DNA of 58,240 nucleotides from Pseudomonadota bacterium (GTDB lineage Bacteria; Pseudomonadota; Gammaproteobacteria; Steroidobacterales; JBCBZW01). Shown here piece after piece: positions 23,251 to 32,933 of this stretch (positions are counted from its first letter, which is position 1; each line of letters opens with the position of its first letter). A model generated the notes under the pieces. It saw only the letters and a program-made list of their open reading frames with translations. It did no database searches and was not told the DNA's origin. The position numbers and the translations under genes are program-made. The stretch lies in contig JBCBZW010000022.1 of NCBI GenBank assembly GCA_039815145.1, positions 1 to 58,240 of the forward strand, read 5' to 3'.

Positions 23251-25647
23251 ATGACGGTCGTGGTGAAGGATAAGAGCATTCAGCTGGCGCGGGCGATGTG
23301 GCCTGCCGGGGTGGCGCTCGCACTGGTAAGTACGGGTGTGCAAGCCCAGCTGGAAGAGGTGGTGGTCACCGCGCAGAAGCGCGAGGAATCCCTGCAGGAC
23401 GTGCCCATCGCCGTGAATGCGATCGACTCCGGCACGCTCGAGAAGGCCGGCATCGTCGACATCCGACAGCTCACGGCGCTCGCACCGAGCCTGGTACTGT
23501 CGAGTTCCGCGTCAGAGGCGGCCGGCACGGTGGCTCGTATCCGCGGCATCGGCACCACCGGGGACAACCCCGGCCTCGAGTCTTCCGTCGCCATCTTCAT
23601 CGATGGCGTCTACCGAAACCGCAACAACAACGCCTTGACGGAGCTCGGTGAGATCGAGCGCATCGAGGTGCTGCGCGGCCCCCAAGGAACGCTGTTTGGT
23701 AAGAACGCCTCGGCGGGTTTGATCAATATCATCACCAAGGGGCCTTCCTACGAACCGGAAGGTCATCTGAGCGGCTCCTTCGGCAGCTTCAATGAGATGC
23801 GGCTGAACGCGGGGTGGAGCGGTCCGTTGGTAGAGGACCAGATCGCGTTCCGTATCGATGGCGCGTTCACGGAGCGTGACGGGTTTCTGGAGGACCGCGC
23901 CACGGGCGTGAGCTTCAACGACCGTGACCGCGTCTTGTTGCGCGCCCAGTTGCAAGCCGACCCCACCGAGGCGATCTCCATGCGGATCATCGCCGACTAC
24001 GCCGATCGCAACGAGACCTGCTGCGCGGCCACCACCATCGTGGCAGGACCCACCACCGGCTTCATCACCGCCCTTGGCGGCGATGTGGTGGTACCGCCCG
24101 ATCCCTTCGAACGCGACGCCACGGTGAACGTGGAGCGTGGCTACCAGCAAGACGTGGAAGACTACGGCGTCTCCCTGCAGATCGATGCGGACGCCTCCTT
24201 CGGCACCTTTACTTCCATCACCGCCTACCGCGAGTGGAACGCGAACCGGTCCCAGGATCTCGACTACACGAGCGCCGATGTCCTCTTCCGTGACATCGAC
24301 GGCAACGTGCAGGGCTTTGATACCTTCACCCAGGAGCTGCGGCTTGCGGGCACGAGCGATCGCTTCGATTGGATGATCGGTGGCTTCTACTCAGATGAGG
24401 AACTCGCGCTCGATGACGCGATCCGAACCGGCGCCGTGTACGAGCCTTTCCTCGACCTGCTCCTCGGCGGTGGCGTTCCCGGCACTCTGCCGGCCATCAC
24501 CGGCCTGGCGCCTGGCACTATCTACAGTGAGGGCCAGGGCGTCGTGAGCGACTCCTTCCACCAGGAGGCGGTGAGCTGGGCGCTGTTCACCCACAACACT
24601 TTGCGGTTTACCGACCGCGTCTCCTTGGGCTTCGGCGTGCGCTACACGGAGGAGGACAAGGATCTCGAGGCCAGCCTGCTGTCGGACAATCCAGCGTGTT
24701 TGGCATCGGTGGGGTTGGGGGTGGCACCGCCCGACGCTATTGGTCTTGTTTGCCTGCCGTTCTTTAATCCTCTGACCGACGGTGAGTACGCCGCAGATCG
24801 CACGGACAGGGAAGTCACGGGAACCGTCAACCTCGGCATCGAGTTCACTGACAGCGTTTCCGGCTACGCTTCATACGGCAGGGGCTTCAAGGCCGGGGGC
24901 TTCAACCTGGACCGTGCGGGGCTTGCCAACCCTCTGCTCGGGCTGACGCCCTCCGGTGCCGATCTCGAGTTCGAAGCCGAGACCGTGGACTCCTACGAGA
25001 TCGGGCTCAAGTCGCGCCTGGCCGGCGGCGCCCTCCAGTTGAACCTGGCAGCCTTCAGCAGCGAGTTCGAAAACTTCCAGCTCAACACCTTCACGGGGAT
25101 CAACTTCGTGGTGAGCAATCTCGCGGAAGTGACCACGGAGGGCTTCGAGCTCGACTTCACCGCGCTGCCCTTCGAGACGCTCACGCTACGCGGCGGTGTG
25201 GCCTTCGCCAACGCCCGCTACGGCGACGACATCATCGACCCGGCCACCGGTGTGCTATCGCCGTTGGCAGGCCAGACGCTTACCAACGCACCGCGCTGGA
25301 GCGCGTCGCTGGCCGCGACCTACGAGCAGCCCCTCGGCAACGGCCTGCTCGGGTTCATCCACCTCGATTCGCGCTTCACCTCTGAGATGAACACCGGTTC
25401 CGATCTCGATGTGGAGAAGATCCAGGACGCGTTCACCGTGCTCAACATGCGGGTCGGGCTCGGTAGCGATAGCGAGCGGTGGACCATCGAGGTGTGGGCG
25501 CGCAATTTGCTGGACGAGGACTTCATCCAGATCGCCTTCGACCAGCCGCTGCAGGGGTCGGGAAGTGGCCCTGGGTCCACCCAGACTTTCGGCGCCTTCC
25601 TCGGCGAGCCTCGCATGGTCGGCGCGACCCTTCGTTTGCGCTTCTAG
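23251..25647 (+). CDS. TonB-dependent outer-membrane receptor
   Basis: 798 aa. A signal peptide of about 32 residues ends in 'VSTGVQA'. The TonB box and plug follow at once ('LEEVVVTAQKREESLQDVPI'), with plug motifs 'RIRGIG', 'IEVLRGPQGTLFGKNASAG' and 'NIITKGP'. The rest is a 22-strand-type barrel ending in the aromatic 'LRLRF'. The plug resembles receptors annotated as iron-complex receptors in marine proteobacteria, but the ligand is not readable. The ATG at 23251 is chosen because it follows AGGGGGAGCA and starts a normal signal peptide; an open frame continues upstream. It is divergent from pheA and ends 451 bp before the serine-cycle operon. Confidence 0.9.
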   Translation: MTVVVKDKSIQLARAMWPAGVALALVSTGVQAQLEEVVVTAQKREESLQDVPIAVNAIDSGTLEKAGIVDIRQLTALAPSLVLSSSASEAAGTVARIRGIGTTGDNPGLESSVAIFIDGVYRNRNNNALTELGEIERIEVLRGPQGTLFGKNASAGLINIITKGPSYEPEGHLSGSFGSFNEMRLNAGWSGPLVEDQIAFRIDGAFTERDGFLEDRATGVSFNDRDRVLLRAQLQADPTEAISMRIIADYADRNETCCAATTIVAGPTTGFITALGGDVVVPPDPFERDATVNVERGYQQDVEDYGVSLQIDADASFGTFTSITAYREWNANRSQDLDYTSADVLFRDIDGNVQGFDTFTQELRLAGTSDRFDWMIGGFYSDEELALDDAIRTGAVYEPFLDLLLGGGVPGTLPAITGLAPGTIYSEGQGVVSDSFHQEAVSWALFTHNTLRFTDRVSLGFGVRYTEEDKDLEASLLSDNPACLASVGLGVAPPDAIGLVCLPFFNPLTDGEYAADRTDREVTGTVNLGIEFTDSVSGYASYGRGFKAGGFNLDRAGLANPLLGLTPSGADLEFEAETVDSYEIGLKSRLAGGALQLNLAAFSSEFENFQLNTFTGINFVVSNLAEVTTEGFELDFTALPFETLTLRGGVAFANARYGDDIIDPATGVLSPLAGQTLTNAPRWSASLAATYEQPLGNGLLGFIHLDSRFTSEMNTGSDLDVEKIQDAFTVLNMRVGLGSDSERWTIEVWARNLLDEDFIQIAFDQPLQGSGSGPGSTQTFGAFLGEPRMVGATLRLRF

Positions 25648-26098
25648 CGCGTCCTTCCTCAGCTTCGGGCGGCAACTTTTTCCATCTCTGGGAAGGAGTT
25701 GCCGCGCCTTCCCCTTCGCTCCACGAGTTCTCGTGTACATTCCGAAGGGATGTATCCAGGTCGATGCCCTAACCCAAGGAATACTTGCCGGAATGTAAGT
25801 ATTCCTTATTTCGTCTTATATTTTGGTTCCGGCAGACTTGGCCTCCGTCTTTCGCAAGTCGTGCGGCAACGAGCATTCGACGCCCGTTGCCCACAGAGAT
25901 CGAGACGCGTCGCCTGATCGGGGAAGCCAGGATCAGCGACGCAGCGTCAAGGGCCACCATCGCCCTGACCACGATCGGCTCGGGTGAGCGCAAACCCAGC
26001 GTAAGGCCAGAACTGAAAATGCAGCGGCGCGATCGCCAGGACGGCTTGTCCCGCGCGATGACGTCGAGAATGCACCCTTCACGCGCACAGGAGAATCA
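25648..26098 (+). promoter_or_regulatory. Non-coding region and probable promoter of the serine-cycle operon
   Basis: 451 bp between the receptor and mclA, with lower GC around 25740-25860 than its surroundings. It holds an AT-rich inverted repeat (25776-25807), followed by a TATATT that could be a -10 (25817-25822) with only a weak -35. AGGAGA at 26089-26094 is the RBS of mclA. Small open frames inside lack RBS or recognisable protein and were not called. Confidence 0.5.
25776..25807. repeat. Perfect inverted repeat, AAGGAATACTT arms with 10-nt spacer
   Basis: Arms AAGGAATACTT (25776-25786) and AAGTATTCCTT (25797-25807) are exact reverse complements around a 10-nt spacer. It lies about 290 bp before mclA and 129 bp after the receptor stop. 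It could be a regulator binding site of LysR or other dimeric type for the C1 operon, or a terminator of the receptor gene. The T-rich tail after it (ATTTCGTCTTATATTTT) allows the second reading. Confidence 0.7.
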
Positions 26099-27058
26099 AT
26101 GAGCTTCACCCAGTACCCGCCGGCCCCGGCGAGGCTGCATCGCAGTGAATTGGCCGTACCCGGCTCCAACCCGAAGATGATCGAGAAGGCGGCCGATAGC
26201 GCGGCCGACTACGTGTTCCTCGATTGCGAGGATGCCGTGGCGCCGGCGGACAAGGAGCAGGCACGGCGCAACATCATCGAAGCCCTCAACGAGATCCCCT
26301 GGCGCGAGAAGGGCAAGACCATCTCCGTGCGCATCAACGGCCTCGACACCCACTATATGTACCGAGACGTGGTGGACATCGTGGAGCAGGCCGGCGCCAA
26401 CCTGGACACCATCTTGATACCAAAGGTGGGTGTGCCCGCAGATGTCTACACGGTTGACTGCATGGTCACCCAGATCAGCGACGCTAAGGGCTTCGGCGAG
26501 CACCGCATCGGCCTCGAGTGCCTGATCGAAACGGCCCTTGGCGGGGCTAACGTAATGGCAATTGCGCAATCGAGTGCAAGGCTCGAAGCGTTGCACTTCG
26601 GCGTCGCCGACTACGCCGCGAGCATGCGGGCGCGGACCACCGTGATCGGCGGCCTGAACCCGGACTACCAGTGCGAGGGGGCGCTTGCAGACCAGTGGCA
26701 TGCGGCCCTGGTGAACATGGCCACCGCCTGCCGAGCCTACGGCTTGCGTGCGATCGACGGCCCCTTCGGCGACTTCAGCGATCCCGACGCCTACCGTGCC
26801 GCTGCCCGCCGCGCCGCGGCCCTCGGCTACGAGGGCAAGTGGGCGATCCACCCGTCCCAGATCGAACTGGCCAACGAGGTCATGTCGCCGCCGGACGCGG
26901 AGATCGACCGCGCCGAACGGATCGTTGAGGCGCTGGGCGAAGCGGCAGCCCAAGGCAAGGGCGCGGCATCGCTCGACGGCAAGATGATCGACGCGGCGTC
27001 GGAGCGTATGGCGCGCAACGTACTGCAGCAGGCGCAGCTGATGCGCGCCAAGGCGTAA
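26099..27058 (+). CDS. mclA: Malyl-CoA lyase
   Basis: CitE-superfamily aldolase that splits L-malyl-CoA into glyoxylate and acetyl-CoA, the cleavage step of the serine cycle. 319 aa. The N-terminus 'RLHRSELAVPGSNP' and the blocks 'LDCEDAVAP', 'RINGLDTHYMYRDVV', 'ILIPKVGVPADVY' and 'AIDGPFGDFSDPD' follow MclA of Methylorubrum closely as I recall it. First gene of the serine-cycle operon, with AGGAGA five bases before its ATG, and 12 bp before mtkA. Position beside mtkAB makes the malyl-CoA assignment much stronger than citrate lyase. Confidence 0.94.
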   Translation: MSFTQYPPAPARLHRSELAVPGSNPKMIEKAADSAADYVFLDCEDAVAPADKEQARRNIIEALNEIPWREKGKTISVRINGLDTHYMYRDVVDIVEQAGANLDTILIPKVGVPADVYTVDCMVTQISDAKGFGEHRIGLECLIETALGGANVMAIAQSSARLEALHFGVADYAASMRARTTVIGGLNPDYQCEGALADQWHAALVNMATACRAYGLRAIDGPFGDFSDPDAYRAAARRAAALGYEGKWAIHPSQIELANEVMSPPDAEIDRAERIVEALGEAAAQGKGAASLDGKMIDAASERMARNVLQQAQLMRAKA

Positions 27059-27070
27059 GGGGGAACACAA

Positions 27071-28249
27071 GTGGACATTCACGAGTATCAGGCAAAGGCA
27101 CTGCTGCGCGACTACGGGGTGGGCGTGTTGCCCGGCGCCCTTGCGTACAGCCCGGAACAAGCCGTCTACCGTGCCCAGGAAATGGGCGGTGAGGTATTCG
27201 CCGTCAAGGCGCAGGTGCACGCCGGCGGCCGCGGCAAGGCGGGGGGCGTCAAGATCTGCCGTTCACCGGACGAGGTCTGGGAAGCGGCCGAAGCCCTGTT
27301 GGGTCGTCGCCTGGTGACCCACCAGACTGGCCCCGAAGGCAAGCTCATCCATCGCATCTACGTGGAAGCGGGCTGCGACATCCAGCGCGAGTTCTACCTC
27401 GGCTTCGTGATGGACCGCGAGAGCGAGCGCATCATGATCGTCGCCTCCGCTGAAGGCGGCATGGAAATCGAGGACATCGCCCAGAGCAAGCCGGACTCTC
27501 TGATCCGTGCGGCCATCGAGCCCGCTGTTGGCATGCAGGCCTTCCAGGCGCGTGAAATCGCCTTTGCCTTAGGGCTTAGCGGCAAGGAAGTGAATCAGGC
27601 CGTCAACCTGATCATGGGCGTCTACAAGGCCTTCACCGAGTGGGACGCCAACATGGCCGAGATCAACCCGCTGGTGGTGACCGGCGATGGTCGGGTGCTG
27701 GCCCTCGACTGCAAGATGTCCTTCGATGACAACGCCACCTTCCGCCACCCGCGCATCGCCGAGTTGCGAGACAAGACCCAGGAAGACCCCCGCGAGATGC
27801 GCGCGGCCGACCGTGGCCTCAGCTACGTGGGCCTCGACGGCAACATCGGTTGCATCATCAACGGTGCCGGCCTCGCCATGGCCTCCATGGACATGATCAA
27901 GCATGCGGGAGGCGAACCGGCCAATTTCCTCGACATCGGCGGCGGTGCCTCACCGGAACGGGTGGCCAAGGCCTTTCGTCTGGTGATGTCCGACGACAAG
28001 GTGCAGACCATCCTGGTCAACATCTTCGCGGGCATCAATCGCTGCGACTGGGTGGCCGAGGGCGTCGTGCAAGCCGTCCGCCAGGAGAACCCGCAGATGC
28101 CGCTCGTGGTGCGCCTGTCGGGTACCAACGTGGAGGAGGGTCGCAAGATCCTCAACGACTCGGACCTGCCGATCATCCAGGCAGAGACCCTGCGCGAGGC
28201 TGCCGAAGTGGCGGTGGCCGAGTGGAAAAAGACCACCGGACGGAGCTGA
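27071..28249 (+). CDS. mtkA: Malate-CoA ligase (malate thiokinase) beta subunit
   Basis: Together with MtkB makes malyl-CoA from malate, CoA and ATP. SucC-type ATP-grasp protein of 392 aa starting with GTG ('[17 protein letters not shown]'). Visible features are '[15 protein letters not shown]' (nucleotide binding), 'EINPLVVT' and '[15 protein letters not shown]' (the CoA-ligase domain; SucC usually has xRCDxIAxG). It resembles MtkA more than SucC, and the adjacent mclA supports malate as substrate. Seven bp to mtkB. Confidence 0.93.
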   Translation: MDIHEYQAKALLRDYGVGVLPGALAYSPEQAVYRAQEMGGEVFAVKAQVHAGGRGKAGGVKICRSPDEVWEAAEALLGRRLVTHQTGPEGKLIHRIYVEAGCDIQREFYLGFVMDRESERIMIVASAEGGMEIEDIAQSKPDSLIRAAIEPAVGMQAFQAREIAFALGLSGKEVNQAVNLIMGVYKAFTEWDANMAEINPLVVTGDGRVLALDCKMSFDDNATFRHPRIAELRDKTQEDPREMRAADRGLSYVGLDGNIGCIINGAGLAMASMDMIKHAGGEPANFLDIGGGASPERVAKAFRLVMSDDKVQTILVNIFAGINRCDWVAEGVVQAVRQENPQMPLVVRLSGTNVEEGRKILNDSDLPIIQAETLREAAEVAVAEWKKTTGRS

Positions 28250-28256
28250 GCGAACC

Positions 28257-29147
28257 ATGGCAATTCTTCTCGACAACGACAGTCGCGTCATCGTGCAGGG
28301 GTTCACGGGGCAGCACGGCAGCTTCCACGCCCAGGCGATGATGAACTACGGCACCAACATCGTCGGTGGCGTGACCCCGGGCAAGGGGGGCACCACGCAC
28401 CTCGATCGCCCGGTGTTCAACACGGTGAAGGACGCCGTGGAGGCCACGGGCGCCAACGCCTCGATCATTCTGGTGCCGCCACCCTTTGCCGCGGACGGCA
28501 TCATGGAGGCGGCCGACGCCGGTATTCGCTTCTGCGTGTGCATCACCGACGGCATCCCCACCCAGGACATGATCCGCGTCAAACGCTACATGCGCCGCTA
28601 CCGCGCGGAGAACCGCATGGTGCTTACCGGGCCTAACTGCGCCGGTAGTATCAGCCCGGGCAAGTGCATGATGGGCATCATGCCGGGCCACATCTATATG
28701 CCTGGTTCGGTCGGTGTCATCGGTCGCTCGGGCACCCTCGGCTACGAGGCCGCCTCGCAGATGAAGTCCTTAGGCATCGGCATCTCCACCAGCGTCGGCA
28801 TCGGCGGCGACCCGATCAACGGCAGCGCGTTCCGCGATCACCTCGAGCGTTTCGAGGAGGATCCGCAGACCAAGGCGGTGGTGATGATCGGGGAGATCGG
28901 TGGCCCGCAGGAGGCGGCAGGCGGACGGTTCTTCAAGGAGAACATGAGCAAGCCCGTCATCGCCTACATCGCGGGGCTCACCGCACCGAAGGGGCGTCAG
29001 ATGGGCCACGCGGGCGCGATCATCTCGGCCTTTGGTGAATCAGCTGCGGAGAAAGTGGAGATCCTGCAGGAGTGCGGCGTGACCATCGTGCCGACGCCTG
29101 CGGACTTCGGCCCGGTGGTGGCCAGTGTGCTCGAGAAAGTCGCCTAG
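28257..29147 (+). CDS. mtkB: Malate-CoA ligase alpha subunit
   Basis: SucD-type subunit of 296 aa with a CoA-binding Rossmann domain ('VQGFTGQHGSFHA', 'GGVTPGKGG'). The phosphohistidine motif is 'GHAGAIISAF'. The ligand loop 'GRSGTLGYEAASQM' and 'GIGGDPINGS' agree with the family. It carries the enzyme phosphoryl intermediate while MtkA holds the nucleotide. Eleven bp before the hydroxypyruvate reductase gene, same operon. Confidence 0.93.
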   Translation: MAILLDNDSRVIVQGFTGQHGSFHAQAMMNYGTNIVGGVTPGKGGTTHLDRPVFNTVKDAVEATGANASIILVPPPFAADGIMEAADAGIRFCVCITDGIPTQDMIRVKRYMRRYRAENRMVLTGPNCAGSISPGKCMMGIMPGHIYMPGSVGVIGRSGTLGYEAASQMKSLGIGISTSVGIGGDPINGSAFRDHLERFEEDPQTKAVVMIGEIGGPQEAAGGRFFKENMSKPVIAYIAGLTAPKGRQMGHAGAIISAFGESAAEKVEILQECGVTIVPTPADFGPVVASVLEKVA

Positions 29148-29158
29148 GGGGGCAAGCT

Positions 29159-30130
29159 ATGACTAAGGCCAAGGTGATCGTCACCAGGCGCTGGCCGGAA
29201 GCGGTCGAGCGCACCCTCGCGGATGAGTACGAGCTGGTGCTCAACGAGTCCGACACGCCGATGACGGCGGAGCAACTGCAGGCTGCCTTCGCCGAGGCGG
29301 ACGCGGTGTGCCCGACCGTCTCGGACAAGATCACCGAGGCGGTGATGAGCCCTCCCACGCTGCGGGCCAAGGTCATCGGCAACTACGGCGTCGGCTTCAA
29401 TCACATCGATCTCGAGGCCGCCAAGGCCCGTGACCTGGTGGTGACGAACACCCCCGAAGTGCTCACGGATTGCACCGCCGACACGGCCATGACCTTGATG
29501 CTGATGGCGGCCCGACGTGCAGGCGAGGGCGAGCGCCACGTGCGCACCAAGGCGTGGACCGGTTGGCGACCCACCCACATGATGGGCACCAAGGTTACGG
29601 GCAAAGTGCTCGGGCTGGTGGGCTTCGGCCGCATCGCCCGGGCCATGGCGCACAAGGCCCATTTCGGCTTCGGCATGCAGATCCGCTACTTCGATCCCTA
29701 CCCGCCGGCCGACGAGGTTGCCAATGCCTACGGGGCGATTCGCTGTGATTCCATCGACGAGGTGATGGCGAGCGCCGATTTCGTCTCCCTGCACATGCCG
29801 GGCGGTGGCGCCAACACCGGCATCATCAATTCCGAGAAGCTCGCCTTGATGAAGCCCGGCGCCTACCTGATCAACACCGCCCGCGGCGATGTGGTGGACG
29901 AGGCCGCGCTGACGGCAGCTCTGCGCGATGGGGTGATCGCCGGGGCGGGCCTCGATGTCTACGAGAAGGAGCCCACGGTTACCGAGGCGTTGCTGAGCAT
30001 GGACAACGTGGTGCTTCTGCCTCATCTCGGCAGCGCCACCCTGGAGACGCGCGAAGCCATGGGCATGCGCGTGGTGGACAACCTCCGGGCCTTCTTCGCC
30101 GGCAAGCCGCCGCGCGACCGGGTGGCCTGA
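29159..30130 (+). CDS. hprA: Hydroxypyruvate/glyoxylate reductase (2-hydroxyacid dehydrogenase)
   Basis: D-isomer 2-hydroxyacid dehydrogenase of 323 aa that reduces hydroxypyruvate to glycerate in the serine cycle. The dinucleotide site 'LGLVGFGRIARAMA' and the catalytic set Arg in 'INTARGDVVDE', Glu and His in 'LLPHLGSAT' are present. The open frame runs upstream into mtkB; ATG 29159 is chosen since it follows GGGGGGCAAGC and fits the family N-terminus ('KAKVIVTRRWP'). Sequence alone would also fit glyoxylate reductase; operon position with sgaA favours hydroxypyruvate. It ends 1 bp before ppc. Confidence 0.88.
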   Translation: MTKAKVIVTRRWPEAVERTLADEYELVLNESDTPMTAEQLQAAFAEADAVCPTVSDKITEAVMSPPTLRAKVIGNYGVGFNHIDLEAAKARDLVVTNTPEVLTDCTADTAMTLMLMAARRAGEGERHVRTKAWTGWRPTHMMGTKVTGKVLGLVGFGRIARAMAHKAHFGFGMQIRYFDPYPPADEVANAYGAIRCDSIDEVMASADFVSLHMPGGGANTGIINSEKLALMKPGAYLINTARGDVVDEAALTAALRDGVIAGAGLDVYEKEPTVTEALLSMDNVVLLPHLGSATLETREAMGMRVVDNLRAFFAGKPPRDRVA

Positions 30131-30131
30131 C

Positions 30132-32918
30132 ATGAGTGAAACCACCGGTGACTCAGGTCCAGAGGTGCTCTTGGAGGGCACGCCGAGTTCAATCGCCGAT
30201 CGCGTGGCGCACTACGCGAACGAGGCGGTCGAACTGCTCAGTCAGTCCTTCCATAAGGTGATCCAGCGGCGCGAGCCGCGCATCGAAGTCTACCTGCGCG
30301 ACGGCAGCGCCACGCCGCCCTCGGATCGCACGCTGATCCTGGCGATCCTGCAGGCGCAGGGAATCTGGTTTCAGCTGCTCAGCATTGCGGAGGAAAACGC
30401 GGGCATGCGCCGCCGGCGCATGATCGAGATGGAGCGCGGCGCCGCGGAGGTGGCGGGCAGCTTCGCCCAGATGCTGCGCGACGCGCGGGAGCAAGGGTAC
30501 TCCGCCCAACGCCTGCAACAGGTGCTCAACGAAGCTCGGGTGCGGCCAACGCTTACGGCGCATCCCACGGAGGCCAAGCGGGTCACCGTGCTGGAGATCC
30601 ACCGTCGCATCTACCTGCTGCTGATGGAACTGGAGTCGCCACGCTGGACGCGGCGCGAGCGGGACAACCTGCACGCCGACCTCGAGGAGGAGATCGACCT
30701 GCTGTGGCTCACGGGGGAACTGCGGATGCAGAAACCCACCGTAGCGCAAGAGGTCGCTTGGGGCCTGCACTTCTTCCGCGACGCGTTGTTCGCGCGTACT
30801 CCGGAGATGTTCGACAAGCTCGAACAGGCCATTGAGGAAGCGTATCCGGGAGCGAACATCATCGTTCCGGCCTTCTTCGATTTCGGATCCTGGATCGGTG
30901 GTGATCGCGACGGGAACCCCTTCGTGACCGCCGACACCACCCAGGAAACCTTGTTCTCCTGCCGCTTGGAGAGCCTGCGACGCTACTCGGAACAGCTGCA
31001 GACCCTCTGTCGCCGGCTCAGCATCGCCGAGTACGCCTTCGAACTCAGCCCCGAGTTCCGCACGCGGCTGGACGGCCTGCTCGAGGCGAGCGGGGAGGGC
31101 GAGGAGATCGCGACCCGCAACCCCAATGAGGTATTCCGCCAATTCGCCGTGTGTATGCAGCACAAGCTGGCCAACACCCTGGCCGCCGCCGAGCAACACG
31201 CGGCCCCGCTGGCGGGCACCTACGCGTACTACTCGGCAGACGAGCTTATCGATGACCTGCAGATCATGGAGCACACCCTGGCGCGAGGCGGGTCCGTAGG
31301 CCTTGCCCGCGGGGCGGCCCGTGCCCTGCGCCGGGAGGTAGAAGTGTTCCGGTTCAAGACGGTCAGCCTCGATGTGCGCCAGAACACCACCGTGACGCGC
31401 CAGGCCCTGCAGGACATCTGGCTGCGCATCACCGGGAGCTCCGAAGACAAGCGCCCGGCACTGGATTCCCCCGAGTGGCGGGACTGGCTGCTGAGCGAAC
31501 TCGATCGCGAACGCCCCTACGAGATCACCTTCAACGATCTGCCCCCGGCATCACAGGAGTTCTTCCGACTGCTGCGCACCCTGCGTGACCTCGGCCCGAG
31601 CCTGGACGAGAACGCACTCGGTGCGATCGTGCTCAGCATGACCGAGAGTGCGGAGGACGTGCTCGGTGTCTACGTCACGGCCAAGCTCGCCGGACTCGTG
31701 GCGCGTGATGAGGAGGGCGAGTACTGCCCCCTGCAGGTGGTCCCACTGTTCGAGACCATCGGCGATCTGCGCAACGCGCCCGACATCATGAACGCGCTGC
31801 TGGAGGTGCCGTACGTGCGGCGCACGACCCGGTACAGCGGTGGCTACCACGAGTGCATGATCGGGTACTCCGATTCGAACAAGGACGGCGGCTACTTCAC
31901 CTCCAGCTGGGAACTGCACATCGCCCAGCAGCGGCTCACTGCCCTCGGCGAACGCCACGGCATCCCGGTCGCGTTCTTCCACGGCCGTGGAGGCTCCGTG
32001 GGCCGCGGCGGCGCGCCGACGGGGCGTGCGATCGCGGCCCAGCCGGCAGGCTCGGTGGGTGGACGCTTACGCCTGACGGAGCAAGGCGAGGTCGTCTCCT
32101 TCAAGTTCGCCAACAAGGGCACGGCGCTCTACAACATGGAGCTACTCGCCGAGAGCGTGCTCGAGCACACGGTGAAGTCCGAGCACGAGTCAGCCCTAAA
32201 GCCCAACGATGAGCTTAATGCGGCGATGGATAGCCTCTCGGAGTTCTGCTACCAGGCCTATCGTCGCCTCATCGAGCACCCAGGCTTGGTGCAGTACTAC
32301 GCCGCCGCCAGCCCCGTCGAGGAGCTGAGCTTGCTCAACATGGGCTCGCGTCCTGCACGGCGCTTCGGGGCTACGTCCTTGTCCGATCTACGCGCCATCC
32401 CCTGGGTGTTCGCGTGGACCCAGAATCGACACATCGTGCCGGGCTGGTACGGTTTCGGCAGTGGCATAGAGGCCTTCATTCGCGAGCGGGGCGGTGAGGA
32501 GGCGCGCACCACCTTACGCAGGATGTTCGCCCAGTCACGCCTGTTCCGCCTAGTCATCGACGAGGTGGAGAAGACGTTGCTGCAGGTGGATCTGGAGATC
32601 GCCGAGGGCTACTCGCGTCTGGTGCCCGACGAGCAGGTGCGCTCGGAGATCTTCGGCATGATCACCTCCGAGTACGAGCTGACCGTGCGCCACGTGCAAG
32701 CGATCTCCAATAGCGAGGCGCTCGCCTCCCGCTTCCCGCGCTTCCGCCGCAAGCTGTCGCGACGCTCGGAGGCGATCAAGCAAATCGGGTACGAGCAGAT
32801 CTCGCTTATCAAAGAGTTCCGAGGCAGTTCGAGCAACGGCGAGCAGCGTCTGGAGGAGCTCGTACCACTGCTGCTGTCGATCAACTGTATTGCGACCGCT
32901 TTGGGCTGGACCGGATAG
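30132..32918 (+). CDS. ppc: Phosphoenolpyruvate carboxylase
   Basis: Adds bicarbonate to PEP to give oxaloacetate, the CO2-fixing step of the serine cycle. 928 aa. Catalytic H144 is in 'TAHPTEAKR'. Further motifs are 'GGDRDGNPFVT', 'GYSDSNKDGGY' and the glycine loop 'FHGRGGSVGRGGAPTG'. The C-terminus 'NCIATALGWTG' departs from the usual MRNTG ending, which helps bind allosteric effectors in classic enzymes, so regulation may differ. Translationally close to hprA (1 bp). Confidence 0.95.
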   Translation: MSETTGDSGPEVLLEGTPSSIADRVAHYANEAVELLSQSFHKVIQRREPRIEVYLRDGSATPPSDRTLILAILQAQGIWFQLLSIAEENAGMRRRRMIEMERGAAEVAGSFAQMLRDAREQGYSAQRLQQVLNEARVRPTLTAHPTEAKRVTVLEIHRRIYLLLMELESPRWTRRERDNLHADLEEEIDLLWLTGELRMQKPTVAQEVAWGLHFFRDALFARTPEMFDKLEQAIEEAYPGANIIVPAFFDFGSWIGGDRDGNPFVTADTTQETLFSCRLESLRRYSEQLQTLCRRLSIAEYAFELSPEFRTRLDGLLEASGEGEEIATRNPNEVFRQFAVCMQHKLANTLAAAEQHAAPLAGTYAYYSADELIDDLQIMEHTLARGGSVGLARGAARALRREVEVFRFKTVSLDVRQNTTVTRQALQDIWLRITGSSEDKRPALDSPEWRDWLLSELDRERPYEITFNDLPPASQEFFRLLRTLRDLGPSLDENALGAIVLSMTESAEDVLGVYVTAKLAGLVARDEEGEYCPLQVVPLFETIGDLRNAPDIMNALLEVPYVRRTTRYSGGYHECMIGYSDSNKDGGYFTSSWELHIAQQRLTALGERHGIPVAFFHGRGGSVGRGGAPTGRAIAAQPAGSVGGRLRLTEQGEVVSFKFANKGTALYNMELLAESVLEHTVKSEHESALKPNDELNAAMDSLSEFCYQAYRRLIEHPGLVQYYAAASPVEELSLLNMGSRPARRFGATSLSDLRAIPWVFAWTQNRHIVPGWYGFGSGIEAFIRERGGEEARTTLRRMFAQSRLFRLVIDEVEKTLLQVDLEIAEGYSRLVPDEQVRSEIFGMITSEYELTVRHVQAISNSEALASRFPRFRRKLSRRSEAIKQIGYEQISLIKEFRGSSSNGEQRLEELVPLLLSINCIATALGWTG

Positions 32919-32933
32919 AGGGGAGTCAACGTC

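Noticed and set aside
25699-26102. Short open frames in the gap before mclA
   Set aside because: No RBS, no recognisable protein, and they overlap the dyad and probable promoter.
26099-27058. Citrate lyase beta subunit instead of malyl-CoA lyase
   Set aside because: The family is shared, but the N-terminus, the GPFGDFSDPD block and position beside mtkAB fit MclA.
26096-27220. Minus-strand open frame opposite mclA (374 codons)
   Set aside because: Antisense shadow with the usual high Val/His/Leu composition; mclA and mtkA are clear.
27071-29147. Succinyl-CoA synthetase sucCD
   Set aside because: mtkAB are homologues; placement in a serine-cycle operon with mclA and no TCA-cycle genes favours malate-CoA ligase.
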